NCBI RefSeq assembly: GCF_940670765.1 | Contig: NZ_CALNVW010000003.1 | Location: 1-64,000 of the forward strand | Reading direction: 5' to 3' | Length of the DNA: 64,000 nucleotides | DNA from: Streptomyces sp. A 4/2 | Lineage (GTDB): Bacteria; Actinomycetota; Actinomycetes; Streptomycetales; Streptomycetaceae | Part shown: in pieces, positions 18,643 to 27,399 of the stretch | Layout of the letters: each line of letters opens with the position of its first letter | How positions within the stretch are numbered: position 1 is the stretch's first letter | Notes under the pieces: generated by a model | Told to the model about the DNA's origin: nothing | The model's input: only the letters and a program-made list of their open reading frames with translations | The model's database searches: none | Translations under genes and position numbers: made by a program

Positions 18643-19394
18643 GAGACACCCGGTCCGATCCGCGAGACGATTTCGTCCCAGTACCCGGGCAGCGTCTCGA
18701 ACGGGTCGCTCTGCCCCGGCAGGCCGTCGCAGCCGTCCCGGTCGCTGCGGTCGGTGAAGAAGATCGTGCCCGCACCCTGCCAGCGGGCGATACGGACGGC
18801 CTCCTCCAGGTGCGTGCGCGGTACGCCGTGTACGAAATGAGCGAAACGTGATGGTTCGTAGGAGGCTGTCCACTCCGCCACCTGCGACCAGCGGTAGTCG
18901 GTCCAGGGGCCGCTGAAGGTGACCAACTGGTCGGCGGCCTCGGCGTAGCCCGGGTACGGGTGGCTGCCGTGGCCGAGCACCAGATGGCCGCCGGGTTCCA
19001 GCAGGGCTCCGAGCGCACCGGTGATGCGGCGGGTCTCCGGGAGGTCGGCGCGGTCGACGGGGGCCCGGTCGAGGTAGAAGCCGTCGACCCGGTACCAGTC
19101 GGTGAACCGGTGTGCCTCCGCGAGCAGTTCGCCGAAGCCCCGCGCCCCGTTGGCCATGTCGAGATGGCCGAGCACCCGGGTCCCGGCGTTGCGGAGCCGT
19201 CCGGCCGCCGCCAGGCAGTGCGGGTCGGGACGGGCGCCGGGGCCGTGCGCGACGTTGAGCACGACCCAGTGCAACGGGGTTCCCGGGCGGGTGAGTTCGG
19301 CCCATTCGACCGGGGCGACCAGCGGGTGCGCGTAGCCGGGAATGCCGAAGCCCAGCCCGGTCGAGACCGCCGTGGCGGGGGTCAGATACGGCAT
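18636..19394 (-). CDS. Spherulation-specific family 4 (GH135-like) protein
   Basis: 252 residues with no obvious signal peptide. The (beta/alpha)8-type pattern of spherulin-4 proteins is visible: FGIPGYAHP (about 16-24), HWVVLNVAHGPG, GTRVLGHLDM and VDGFYLDR with Asp109. The eukaryotic relative Sph3 (GH135) cleaves alpha-1,4-GalNAc polymers. In the family the later motifs usually read NPG and FE; here they read GHGSHP and FSGPW, so the proposed general acid appears replaced. Activity may therefore be altered. Its ATG overlaps the 3' end of the epimerase gene by 13 bp, so it belongs to that operon. Confidence 0.8.
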   Translation of the reverse strand: MPYLTPATAVSTGLGFGIPGYAHPLVAPVEWAELTRPGTPLHWVVLNVAHGPGARPDPHCLAAAGRLRNAGTRVLGHLDMANGARGFGELLAEAHRFTDWYRVDGFYLDRAPVDRADLPETRRITGALGALLEPGGHLVLGHGSHPYPGYAEAADQLVTFSGPWTDYRWSQVAEWTASYEPSRFAHFVHGVPRTHLEEAVRIARWQGAGTIFFTDRSDRDGCDGLPGQSDPFETLPGYWDEIVSRIGPGVSE

Positions 19395-20344
19395 GCGGCC
19401 TCCATCCAGATGTCGGCGAGCGACTCCTCCAGATTGATGCGCGGACGCCAGCCCAGCCGGTCGCGGGCGGTGCGGACGTCCGCCTGCTGCCAGCTGCCGC
19501 AGCCGTCGGGGTACGGGGACGGGGCGGCCAGGTGCTCCATGACCGGCTCGGCGGGGCGCGGGGCGACCAGGCCGCCGTGCCGGTGCTGGGGGCCGTCGAG
19601 TTCGTGCAGGGTGCCGCCGAAACCGGCGACCCTGGCCAGCACGGCGGCGGCCTCGCGCAGCTTCACGGCGTGCCCCGTACCGATGTTGACGACCCCCTGG
19701 GCGGCGGAGAGGGAGGCGGCGTGGACGGCGCGCGCCACGTCCCGTACGTCGACGAAGTCGCGCTGGACGCCGAGCCCGGAGAGCTTCAGCTCGTTGTCCC
19801 CCGCCTGCATCGCCCGGCGCATCGCCTCGGCGAGGCGGCCGAGCGGGGAGCCCGCCGGGGTGCCGGGACCGACCGGCGAGAAGACCCGCAGGACGATCGC
19901 GTCCAGCCCCGAGTTGAGCACCAGTTCACTGGCCGCGAGCTTGGAGACGCCGTACGGGCCACCGGGGCGCGGCACCGCGTCCTCGGCGGTGGACGAGCCC
20001 GGCTGGCTGGGCCCGTACTCGGCCCCGCAGCCCAGCTGCACCAGCCGGGCGCTGCAACTGCTGCGGCGCAGTGCCTCGCAGACGGTGGCGACGGCGACCG
20101 TGTTGTGCCGGGTCAGATCGCGTGCGCCGCCGCGGGTGGCTCCGGCGCAGTTGATGACGACTCCGGGGTGGACGGCGTCCAGGAAGCGGGTCAGGGCTCC
20201 CGGGCTGCCACTGGCGAGGTCGAAGCGGACGTCGGCGTCGTCGCCGCGTCCGAGGGCCGTGAGATGCACGGCGGGGTCGGCGAGCAGGCGGTCGGCCACG
20301 TAGCGGCCGAGGTACCCGTTGGCTCCGAGCAGCAGCACCCTCAT
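19382..20344 (-). CDS. NAD-dependent sugar epimerase/dehydratase (extended SDR)
   Basis: 320 residues from ATG 20344 with GAGAGG about 9 nt upstream. The Rossmann motif GANGYLG (7-13) and catalytic YGVSK (131-135) are intact. The Ser/Thr of the catalytic triad falls in LGCGAEYG, which is unusual. The region after VGPGTPAGSP and QRDFVDVRDVA is typical of UDP-sugar epimerases. A UDP-hexose or UDP-HexNAc substrate for the neighbouring glycosyltransferase is likely. Its ATG overlaps the TGA of a small 18-codon ORF (ATGA). Confidence 0.85.
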   Translation of the reverse strand: MRVLLLGANGYLGRYVADRLLADPAVHLTALGRGDDADVRFDLASGSPGALTRFLDAVHPGVVINCAGATRGGARDLTRHNTVAVATVCEALRRSSCSARLVQLGCGAEYGPSQPGSSTAEDAVPRPGGPYGVSKLAASELVLNSGLDAIVLRVFSPVGPGTPAGSPLGRLAEAMRRAMQAGDNELKLSGLGVQRDFVDVRDVARAVHAASLSAAQGVVNIGTGHAVKLREAAAVLARVAGFGGTLHELDGPQHRHGGLVAPRPAEPVMEHLAAPSPYPDGCGSWQQADVRTARDRLGWRPRINLEESLADIWMEAACRI

Positions 20345-20397
20345 CGCGCGGCCACCTCTCGATACCGACATGCCGGGGCTGTGGGTTCGGGGCTCAT
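20341..20397 (-). CDS. Possible 18-codon coupling ORF before the epimerase
   Basis: An ATG at 20397 preceded by AAGGAGAACGCAAC opens a frame encoding MSPEPTAPACRYREVAAR. Its TGA overlaps the epimerase ATG as ATGA. The SD is stronger than expected by chance in this gap, so it may be a translational-coupling leader. It has no recognisable domain and could be chance. Confidence 0.35.
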   Translation of the reverse strand: MSPEPTAPACRYREVAAR

Positions 20398-20473
20398 GTT
20401 GCGTTCTCCTTCAGGGGTGTTACGGGGTGAATGGCCCGCGACGTCGGCTCCGCGGGAGGTCTCGGGGCGCGCG

Positions 20474-21637
20474 CTAGGTGTGCGCCGAGGCGCGGGAGAG
20501 CGCGCCGGTGGCGTGCACCAGCAGCGCGAGGGCGGCGGCCCCGCAGGCGAGGGCGGACACGGCCGGCACACCCAGGGCGTCCACGGGAGCGGCGAGGAAG
20601 CGGCAGCCGGGGAGCCGGCCCGCGAGGACCGATGCCAGGGCGAGGGCCTCGACGGTGCAGGCGGCCCCCAGGGCGGTGGCCGCGCCGCCGGGGAAGCCGT
20701 GGACGGTGAGCAGCCTGGCGAGGAAGAGCAGAACGGCGAGGGCAGCGGCTCCGGGGGTGAATCCCCGGACGGACAGCAGGAGCGCGGGCGCCGCCGCGTA
20801 CAGCACGGCGACGGCGACGACGAGCGGTCTGGCCCGCGCCGCGAATTCGGCCGTGCCCCGGCTCGCGGCCAGTCCGCGCCGGGCCAGCAGCGAGAGGAGC
20901 CGGGCACACCAGACGGCGGGCGCCACGGCCAGCGCCAGGCCGACCAGCGGTGCGGCGGCCAGCGGCCAGGTCCCGTCGGGGCCGCCGCGCAGCAGCTGGT
21001 CCAGCAGGCCGTCGCCGCAGAGCGCGTAGCCGAGCAGCCAGCAGACGTAACCGCGCGCCCCGGGCACCGCACGCCCCTCGGCCCGCAACGGGCCCCGGCG
21101 CAGGGTGAGGAGGAGGGCCGCGCCGGTGACGAGCGCGCCCGCGGCGGCGACCGCGAGACGTCCACCGCCGTGGACCAGCGGGATCCCGACGGCCGTGGCG
21201 ACCGCGCAACCGCCGGGCAGCAGCCCGAACAAGGGTGCGTGCGGGGCGACTTCATGGGCAGCGGCGGGTTCGTCCACCGGGTGCCCGGCTTCCGCGCTGC
21301 GGGGTACGCGGGCGTACAGCTCGTCGGCGAGCGCGAAGACGTCCCGGTGCCGGAACCGGGCCGCGGTGCGGTCGGTGATGCCGTGCGCTTCGAGTCCGGC
21401 GGCGATCTCCAGCGGGTCGACGGCCCGTTCGCACAGCTCGCGGTGGCGGTGCATCAGGGCCCGTACGGGGTCGGCGGAGCCTCGCGCGCCCTTCCGTAAG
21501 GGCGGGGCCGCGAGTCCGGACGCGGCCTCGGCGAGCACGGCTTCGGAACGCTCGTCCCAGGCGTCGGCCCCCGCGGGCGGGCGCGGACCGTCCGGGGCGG
21601 GTCCTGGCGGCTGTTCGGTGGGACCGGGCCTGCTCAT
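20474..21637 (-). CDS. Polytopic membrane protein of the glycan cluster, unknown family
   Basis: 387 residues from ATG 21637 (AGAGG 8 nt upstream). Residues 1-120 are cytosolic, rich in charged helices (DPVRALMHRHRELCERA, FRHRDVFALADELYARV). From about residue 125 there are roughly eight to nine hydrophobic segments (for example LVVAVAVLYAAAPALLL). I do not recognise the family, and it is not an obvious PelG or Wzx. Its place between the glycosyltransferase and the epimerase suggests a part in assembling or exporting the same glycan, which is inference. The 129 bp downstream contain the small ORF before the epimerase. Confidence 0.75.
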   Translation of the reverse strand: MSRPGPTEQPPGPAPDGPRPPAGADAWDERSEAVLAEAASGLAAPPLRKGARGSADPVRALMHRHRELCERAVDPLEIAAGLEAHGITDRTAARFRHRDVFALADELYARVPRSAEAGHPVDEPAAAHEVAPHAPLFGLLPGGCAVATAVGIPLVHGGGRLAVAAAGALVTGAALLLTLRRGPLRAEGRAVPGARGYVCWLLGYALCGDGLLDQLLRGGPDGTWPLAAAPLVGLALAVAPAVWCARLLSLLARRGLAASRGTAEFAARARPLVVAVAVLYAAAPALLLSVRGFTPGAAALAVLLFLARLLTVHGFPGGAATALGAACTVEALALASVLAGRLPGCRFLAAPVDALGVPAVSALACGAAALALLVHATGALSRASAHT

Positions 21638-21938
21638 ACGGCGACCTCTCTGCGCCGGAGTCGGAACCGGGGCCGGTGGACGGGGAGTTCGACGGCGGAC
21701 GGCGGGGGCGCACAGCCGTGCGCCGGGGGCCTGGGCCCGCGTGCCGTACACCCCGATCGGGCCGTCGGGTGCGCGCGGCCGGACACCCGGCGCACGGCGG
21801 CCGATCTGCTCCGGCGTACGCCTCCGGTCGACGCGCCCCGGACCAGCGGGAGTTCGCAAGCCGTCGCCTCGAAGGCAGCGGCTTCACGGACCGCCGTTCC
21901 GAGAGCCGGAGCCGCTATGGGGACCGTGCGGGGCTGGT

Positions 21939-23618
21939 TCATCGGCCACCCTCCCCCGCGACAGCCCCCACCCGGAGCGGTTCGGGCTCCGGCGCCGCCC
22001 AACTCGGCGTACGCACCGTGCCCGCGTGAGCCGCCCAGGCTCCCGCGACCTGCGCCTCCGCCGGGTGCGCGAACGGGCGGGGATCACCCTTGTCGTGCGC
22101 CGGCGTACGCCGGACCGGGCCGTGCGAGAGCAGGTCGAGGTAAATGCCGTGAAATGCCGCGATGTTCTGTTCGACCGTGAAGAGTTCGAGCGCCCGCGCA
22201 CGCGCCGCCGCACCGAGCCGTTCCCGGCGCCGCGGGTCGCGCAGCAGCGCCAGGCAGGCGTCGGCGAGCGCACGCGGATTGCGCGGTGGCACCACGAGCC
22301 CCGTGCCGCCGACGACTTCGACGACCGCGCCGACATCCGTGGAGACCGTCGCCCGGCCGCAGAACATCGCCTCGACCAGGCTCACCGGGAAGCCCTCCAC
22401 CACGCTGGAGAGCACCACGACCGCGCCGCCCGCGTAGGCGTCCGCGAGCTCCGGCACCTCCGGGCCGCCGATCTCCTCGAAGGTCACCGGGTTGGAACCG
22501 ACCGCGTGCACGTCCGCTGCCTCGTCGGGGAAGAGCTGGGCGGCGAGGGCGCGGCAGTGGGCGAGGTGGTCCGCGCCCCCGGGCCCCGGCGCGGGAGCTC
22601 CGACGATGCGGAGTCCGGCCTCCGGCTCCTCCTTGCGCACCTCGGCGAACGCGTGCAGCAGGGAGATCAGGTCCTTGGCGGGCTCGATACGGCCGACCCA
22701 CACCAGGGTGGCCGGGTCGCCCGTTTCCCCGCCGTCCCCCACGGCGGAGAATCGTTCGGCCTCCATGCCGGGATGGACCGTGCGCAGTTTGGCGCGGTCG
22801 GCGCCGCACTTCTCCTGCCAGCGGCGGGCGTGCGCGTTGCCGGGGGTGATGACCGCGGCCCGGCGGTAGACCTCGGCGGCCAGCCTGCCGTGGAAGCCCG
22901 CGAGCAGCGCGCGGACCGGGGCGCTGCGGGTGCTGCCCGCCAGGTAGTGCGAGCGCAGTTCGACGCCGTACTCCGTGACCAGCAGGGGAACCCCGAAGAA
23001 GCGGAGGGCCAGCAGTCCGGGGAGCGCGGCGCCGCCGCCGGACGCGGCATGGCAGAGGTCGACCGCCCCGAGCTCGTCCTCGGTGTACCAGTCGAGGGAG
23101 AGCGGACGCAGGGCCCGCTCCAGCAGTCCGGCGAAGGTGAGGTAGTCGGGGACTCTCGCGGACTGCACCGTGCGGCTCGCGCCGGGCGCACGACAGGCGG
23201 ATTCCAGGGCGCGGACGGCGGTTTCGGAGCGGAGCGCCGGGTACAGAGGACCCTTCTCGACCGCGAGCTCGGCCAGTCCGTAGAGGCCGTCCGCGAAGAG
23301 GCCGTCCGCGAGGCCGGTGCCCTCGCCGCACACGGCCGAGACCAGTTGCCGGAAGCAGTCGGCGAACCGGCGCCGGTCGCGGCGGCCGTACCTGCGGCCG
23401 TCCGCCTCGGCCTTCCAGAGCGGCGCGGTGCGCACCCGCCGTACCTGCGGCGGCAGTTCGAGCCGTCCGCCCGCCTCCTGCTGCGCGCTGCGGCTCAGCG
23501 CGTAGAGATCGAACTCGTGCCCGTCCAGCCCTCGTACGAGCCGGTCGCACCAGAGCCTCGACTCACCCGTCGCATACGGATACCCACCTTCCGTAAGCAG
23601 TCCTATCCGCACGTGCAC
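21939..23618 (-). CDS. GT4 glycosyltransferase with DUF3492 N-terminus (PelF-like)
   Basis: 559 residues from GTG 23618 (GGGAG 9 nt upstream). The N-terminus RIGLLTEGGYPYATGE and the following WCDRLVRGL belong to DUF3492, the domain found in PelF, the cytosolic polymerase for Pel polysaccharide. The C-terminal half is GT4 with GRIEPAKDL, the nucleotide-sugar motif EGFPVSLVEAMFCG (E-x7-E) and a normal glycine loop. Length is a little above PelF (about 500) because of a Pro/Ala-rich tail. It is the first gene of a leftward set with a membrane protein, epimerase and spherulin-4 protein. The sugar donor is not determinable from sequence. Confidence 0.85.
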   Translation of the reverse strand: MHVRIGLLTEGGYPYATGESRLWCDRLVRGLDGHEFDLYALSRSAQQEAGGRLELPPQVRRVRTAPLWKAEADGRRYGRRDRRRFADCFRQLVSAVCGEGTGLADGLFADGLYGLAELAVEKGPLYPALRSETAVRALESACRAPGASRTVQSARVPDYLTFAGLLERALRPLSLDWYTEDELGAVDLCHAASGGGAALPGLLALRFFGVPLLVTEYGVELRSHYLAGSTRSAPVRALLAGFHGRLAAEVYRRAAVITPGNAHARRWQEKCGADRAKLRTVHPGMEAERFSAVGDGGETGDPATLVWVGRIEPAKDLISLLHAFAEVRKEEPEAGLRIVGAPAPGPGGADHLAHCRALAAQLFPDEAADVHAVGSNPVTFEEIGGPEVPELADAYAGGAVVVLSSVVEGFPVSLVEAMFCGRATVSTDVGAVVEVVGGTGLVVPPRNPRALADACLALLRDPRRRERLGAAARARALELFTVEQNIAAFHGIYLDLLSHGPVRRTPAHDKGDPRPFAHPAEAQVAGAWAAHAGTVRTPSWAAPEPEPLRVGAVAGEGGR

Positions 23619-23692
23619 ACCCCCGGTCTCCCTTCAGGCAGCCGCCGTTGGTGACGGCGACTCGCAGCGGGACGACCGTAAGCGGACGAAGA

Positions 23693-23726
23693 GGTGGCGC
23701 GACGGACGGTTGTCCATCGCGCCACC
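23693..23726 (-). terminator. Hairpin after the oligopeptide ABC operon
   Basis: A 10-bp stem (23693-23702 with 23717-23726) with an inner 4-bp stem in its 14-nt loop lies about 80 bp beyond the ATPase stop. It lies 75 bp upstream of the next leftward gene and probably separates the ABC operon from the glycan cluster. Confidence 0.6.
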
Positions 23727-23802
23727 AGAAGGGGTGAACCGTCGTAACTTTCCCACCCCGGTCGCGTTCTGTGCCGCTACGGTGCCTTTCGGTCACGGCG
23801 GC

Positions 23803-25398
23803 TCAGGCCGCGGCGGGCTCCTTCCTGGCCGCCCGGCGCACCGCCGCGAGCAGCGGATCGAGCGCGGGCACCGCGGCCAGCAACTGCCGGGTGTACGGGT
23901 CCTGCGGGGCGCCGTACACGGACTCCACCTCGCCCTCCTCGACGATCCGGCCCTGCCGCATCACGGCCACCCGGTCACTGACCTGCCGTACGACCGCGAG
24001 GTCGTGCGCGATGAAGACCAGCGCGAGCCCCAGCTCCTCCTGCAGTTCCGCCAGCAGGGCGGTGACCTGGGCCTGCGTCGTCACATCGAGCGCGGACACC
24101 GCCTCGTCGCAGACGATCAGTTCCGGCTCGGCGGCGAGCGCCCGCGCGATCCCGACGCGCTGGCGCTGGCCGCCGCTGAACTCGTGCGGATAGCGGTCGT
24201 ACTGCGCGGGGTCGAGACCGACCCGCTCCAGCAGGTCCCGCACCCGGGCCCGGATCGCGGCCCCGTCCCGCTCGCCGCGGGCCCGCAGCGGGTCGGCGAC
24301 GGACTCGCCGACGGAGCGGCGCGGGTTGAGCGAGGAGACGGGGTCCTGGAAGACCATCTGCACCCGGCCGGTCCGGGTCACCCGGCCGGACGTGGGCTCC
24401 AGCAGCCCGACGAGCATCCGCCCCAGGGTGGTCTTGCCGCTGCCGCTCTCGCCGACGACACCGAGGGTTTCGCCCGGGTGCACGCTCAGGGTGACGCCGT
24501 CGACGGCGGCGAGCGCGGCCCTGCCGCGGCCGAAGACCTGGCGCAGACCGACGGCTTCGACCACCGGGGCGCCCGCGGAGCCGGGAACCGGCCTCCGGCC
24601 CGCGACCACCCGTCGCGGCGGATCGTCGACCCGGGGCACCGCCGCGAGCAGCGCCTTGGTGTACGGCTCGCGCGGCGATCCGAGCACCTCCGCCACACTC
24701 CCGCGCTCCACGGCCCGCCCGGCCCGCATCACCAGTACGTCGTCCACCGACTCCGCCGCCACCCCCACGTCATGGGTGACCAGCAGCAGTCCCGTTCCCG
24801 TCTCGCGCCGCAGGTCGTGCAGCAGATCCAGGATCTGCGCCTGGACGGTGACGTCCAGCGCGGTCGTCGGCTCGTCGGCGATCAGCAGCTGCGGCTCGCA
24901 GGCCAGTGCCATCGCGATGAGTGCGCGCTGCCGCATCCCGCCGCTGAACTCGTGCGGTCGCGAGCGGGCCCGCCGGGCGGCGTCCGGGATACCGACCCGG
25001 TCGAGCACCTCGACGGCCCGGGTGCGCGCGGCCCGGCGGGAGGTCTTCACATGGGTCCGGTACACCTCGGCGATCTGGTCGCCGATCGCGTGGTACGGGT
25101 CCAGCGAGGACAGCGGGTCCTGGAAGACCATCGCGGCCTTCCCGCCGCGCAGCTCCCGCAGTTCGGCCTCGGAAGCGGTCCGCACATCGGTCCCCGCCAC
25201 CCGTACCGAGCCGCTGACCTGCGCGCCGCTCCCCCGGTGCAGTCCGAGCAGCGCGTACGCGGACGCGCTCTTGCCGGAGCCCGACTCGCCGACGACGCCG
25301 AGCGCGCCGCCCGGCTCCAGCGTGAACGACAACCGGTCGACGGCCCGTACGGCCCCGTCGAAGGTGATCGTGAGGTCCTCGACCTCGATCAGACTCAT
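23803..25398 (-). CDS. Oligopeptide ABC transporter, fused double ATP-binding protein
   Basis: 531 residues carrying two complete ATPase domains (DppD- and DppF-like in one chain). Domain 1 has Walker A GESGSGKS (about 38-45), signature FSGGMRQR and Walker B LLIADEP. Domain 2 has GESGSGKTT, FSGGQRQR and LIVCDEA. Each ends with the oligopeptide-family C-terminal stretch (EPYTKALLAAVP, DPYTRQLLAAVP). The ATG at 25398 overlaps the permease stop (ATGA). Last gene of a four-gene importer operon. Confidence 0.93.
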   Translation of the reverse strand: MSLIEVEDLTITFDGAVRAVDRLSFTLEPGGALGVVGESGSGKSASAYALLGLHRGSGAQVSGSVRVAGTDVRTASEAELRELRGGKAAMVFQDPLSSLDPYHAIGDQIAEVYRTHVKTSRRAARTRAVEVLDRVGIPDAARRARSRPHEFSGGMRQRALIAMALACEPQLLIADEPTTALDVTVQAQILDLLHDLRRETGTGLLLVTHDVGVAAESVDDVLVMRAGRAVERGSVAEVLGSPREPYTKALLAAVPRVDDPPRRVVAGRRPVPGSAGAPVVEAVGLRQVFGRGRAALAAVDGVTLSVHPGETLGVVGESGSGKTTLGRMLVGLLEPTSGRVTRTGRVQMVFQDPVSSLNPRRSVGESVADPLRARGERDGAAIRARVRDLLERVGLDPAQYDRYPHEFSGGQRQRVGIARALAAEPELIVCDEAVSALDVTTQAQVTALLAELQEELGLALVFIAHDLAVVRQVSDRVAVMRQGRIVEEGEVESVYGAPQDPYTRQLLAAVPALDPLLAAVRRAARKEPAAA

Positions 25399-26396
25399 GA
25401 CAGGACCACCCGTCGGTCGGCCATCGCGTACAGCACGTCCGCGACGGCATTGGCGAGCACCACGAAGAAGCCGGTGACGAGCACCATGCCGACCACCACC
25501 GGCAGGTCCACGACCCGGACGGCGTGGACGAGTTCACGTCCGATGCCGGGGATGCCGAACAGCGACTCGGTGAGCACGGCGCCGCCGAACATCGACCCGA
25601 AGTCGTTGGCGTTGAGCGCGATGACCGGCGCGAACGCCCCGCGCAGCGCGTGCCGTCCGATGATCCGGCGCTCGCTCACCCCGTAGGCACGGAAGGTCCG
25701 TACGTGGTCGTCGGCGAGCGTCTCCAGCATGGCGGCCCTGGTCAGCCGGGCGTACTTGGCGGACTCGATCAGGGCGAGCGAGAGCCACGGCAGCAGCAGG
25801 TTCCACGCCCACTGCTGCGGGTCGTCGGAGAACGGTACGTACTGCGGATACGGCAGCAGGCCCAGCGTCCCGCAGACCACGACCATCAGCACCAGGCCGA
25901 TGACGAAGACGGGCGTCGCGGTACCGGCCAGGGTGATCCCGGTGAGCAGCCGCTCGGTGGGCCGCCCGCGCCGCCAGGCCGAGAGCACGCCCGTGCCGAC
26001 GCCGAGGATCAGCCACATCACCATGGCACCGAGCGTGAGCGAGGCGGTGACCGGCAGTTCGGTGCGGATCAGGTCGGTGACCTGCTGGTCGGTGCGGTAC
26101 GAGAGGCCCAGGCACGGCGCGTCGCAGTGCAGCACCGAGGTGCCGGTGGAGAAGTCCCGGCCGGCGAAGACGCCCTGGAGGAAGTGCCCGTACTGCACGT
26201 ACACCGGGTCGCCGAGCCTCAACTGCTCGCTCACCTGGTGCACTTGGACGGGCGAGCAGCGGGGGCCGCAGGTGATCTGGGCGACGTCACCGGGGGCGAC
26301 GTAGAACACCGCGTAGACGATCACGGAGATCGCGAGGAGTGTGACGAGGGCGCCTGTGAGGCGCCGCAGCAGGAAGCCGGTCAGGCGGCCGTTCAT
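25395..26396 (-). CDS. Oligopeptide ABC transporter permease (DppB/OppB-like)
   Basis: 333 residues from ATG 26396. It has the N-terminal TM helix, a large external loop with cysteines (QITCGPRCSP and LHCDAPC), then five TM helices. The cytoplasmic coupling loop reads TFRAYGVSERRIIGRHALRGAFAP, matching EAA permeases. The start codon overlaps the stop of the other permease (ATGA). Four cysteines in the extracellular loop are more than usual for this family. Confidence 0.92.
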   Translation of the reverse strand: MNGRLTGFLLRRLTGALVTLLAISVIVYAVFYVAPGDVAQITCGPRCSPVQVHQVSEQLRLGDPVYVQYGHFLQGVFAGRDFSTGTSVLHCDAPCLGLSYRTDQQVTDLIRTELPVTASLTLGAMVMWLILGVGTGVLSAWRRGRPTERLLTGITLAGTATPVFVIGLVLMVVVCGTLGLLPYPQYVPFSDDPQQWAWNLLLPWLSLALIESAKYARLTRAAMLETLADDHVRTFRAYGVSERRIIGRHALRGAFAPVIALNANDFGSMFGGAVLTESLFGIPGIGRELVHAVRVVDLPVVVGMVLVTGFFVVLANAVADVLYAMADRRVVLS

Positions 26397-27397
26397 CCGG
26401 TGGCCCTCTTCTCGCGCTTGCGTCCGGTGCCGATCCGCAGCCGGGAGGCGGCGCGCGGGTCGAGTGCGGTCCGTATGCCGTCGCCCAGCACGGTCAGCGA
26501 GAACACCGTGGCGAAGAGCATCCCGGCGGGCAGCAGCAGATACTGCGGAGCGGCCTGGTACCAGACGTCGGCCGAGGTGAGCATCTGCCCCCACGACGGG
26601 GTGGGCGGCTGCACGCCGACGCCGAGGAAGGACAGCGCGGCCTCCGCCGAGATGTTGGCGGGGAAGAGCAGCGCGGCGTAGGTGATGACGGGCGCGGCGA
26701 GCGCGGGGAGCAGTTCGCGACGGGCGATCTGCCACTGGTTCCAGCCGCTGAGCCGGGCCGCCTCCACATGGTCCAGCGACTTGAGGCTCAGCGTCCGGGC
26801 GCGGACGATCTTCGCCGTACCGCCCCAGGCGATCAGCCCGATCACCAGCGCGACCAGCACCGGCCTGGGAAAGGTGTCGGGCACGATCGCCATCAGTGCC
26901 AGCGAGAGGATCATCAGCGGCATGGCCACGACCACGTCGGTGATCCGGCTCAGGACGTTGTCGACGAGCCTGCTGCCGAGCCCGGCCGCGACACCGAGGA
27001 CGACGCCGAGTCCGACCTGCACCAGGGTCGCGGCGAACGCCACGGCCAGGGAGACCCGCGCCCCGTAGACCAGCCGGGCGAAGAGATCGCGGCCGGTCTG
27101 CGGTTCGATGCCGAGCCAGTGGTCCGCGCTGATCCCGCCGAGGGGGCCGACGGGTACTCCGCCGCGCGCGGAATCGATGAGACCGGGGTGGTACGCGTTG
27201 GGGTCCTGGCCCTCCAGCGCGGTGAGCAGCGGCGCGCCGACGGCGACCAGCACGAGCAGGGCGACGACGCACGCCGCCGCGACGGCGGCGCGCTGTCCGC
27301 GCATCCGCCGTCGGAACGACCGGTCCCCGGCGGCGGGGGCCGCAGCGACGGCCCCCGCCTCCTCGGCCGGTCCGGTGTCCAACAGTGCTTCCGGCAT
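26393..27397 (-). CDS. Oligopeptide ABC transporter permease (DppC/OppC-like)
   Basis: 334 residues from ATG 27397. A cytosolic N-tail is followed by a TM helix, the OppC-type loop ending GRDLFARLVYGARVSL, and five more TM helices. The EAA loop reads EAARLSGWNQWQIARRELLP. It lies 2 bp downstream of the substrate-binding gene and overlaps the next permease by 4 bp, a tightly coupled operon order SBP-permease-permease-ATPase. Confidence 0.92.
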   Translation of the reverse strand: MPEALLDTGPAEEAGAVAAAPAAGDRSFRRRMRGQRAAVAAACVVALLVLVAVGAPLLTALEGQDPNAYHPGLIDSARGGVPVGPLGGISADHWLGIEPQTGRDLFARLVYGARVSLAVAFAATLVQVGLGVVLGVAAGLGSRLVDNVLSRITDVVVAMPLMILSLALMAIVPDTFPRPVLVALVIGLIAWGGTAKIVRARTLSLKSLDHVEAARLSGWNQWQIARRELLPALAAPVITYAALLFPANISAEAALSFLGVGVQPPTPSWGQMLTSADVWYQAAPQYLLLPAGMLFATVFSLTVLGDGIRTALDPRAASRLRIGTGRKREKRATG

Positions 27398-27399
27398 GG

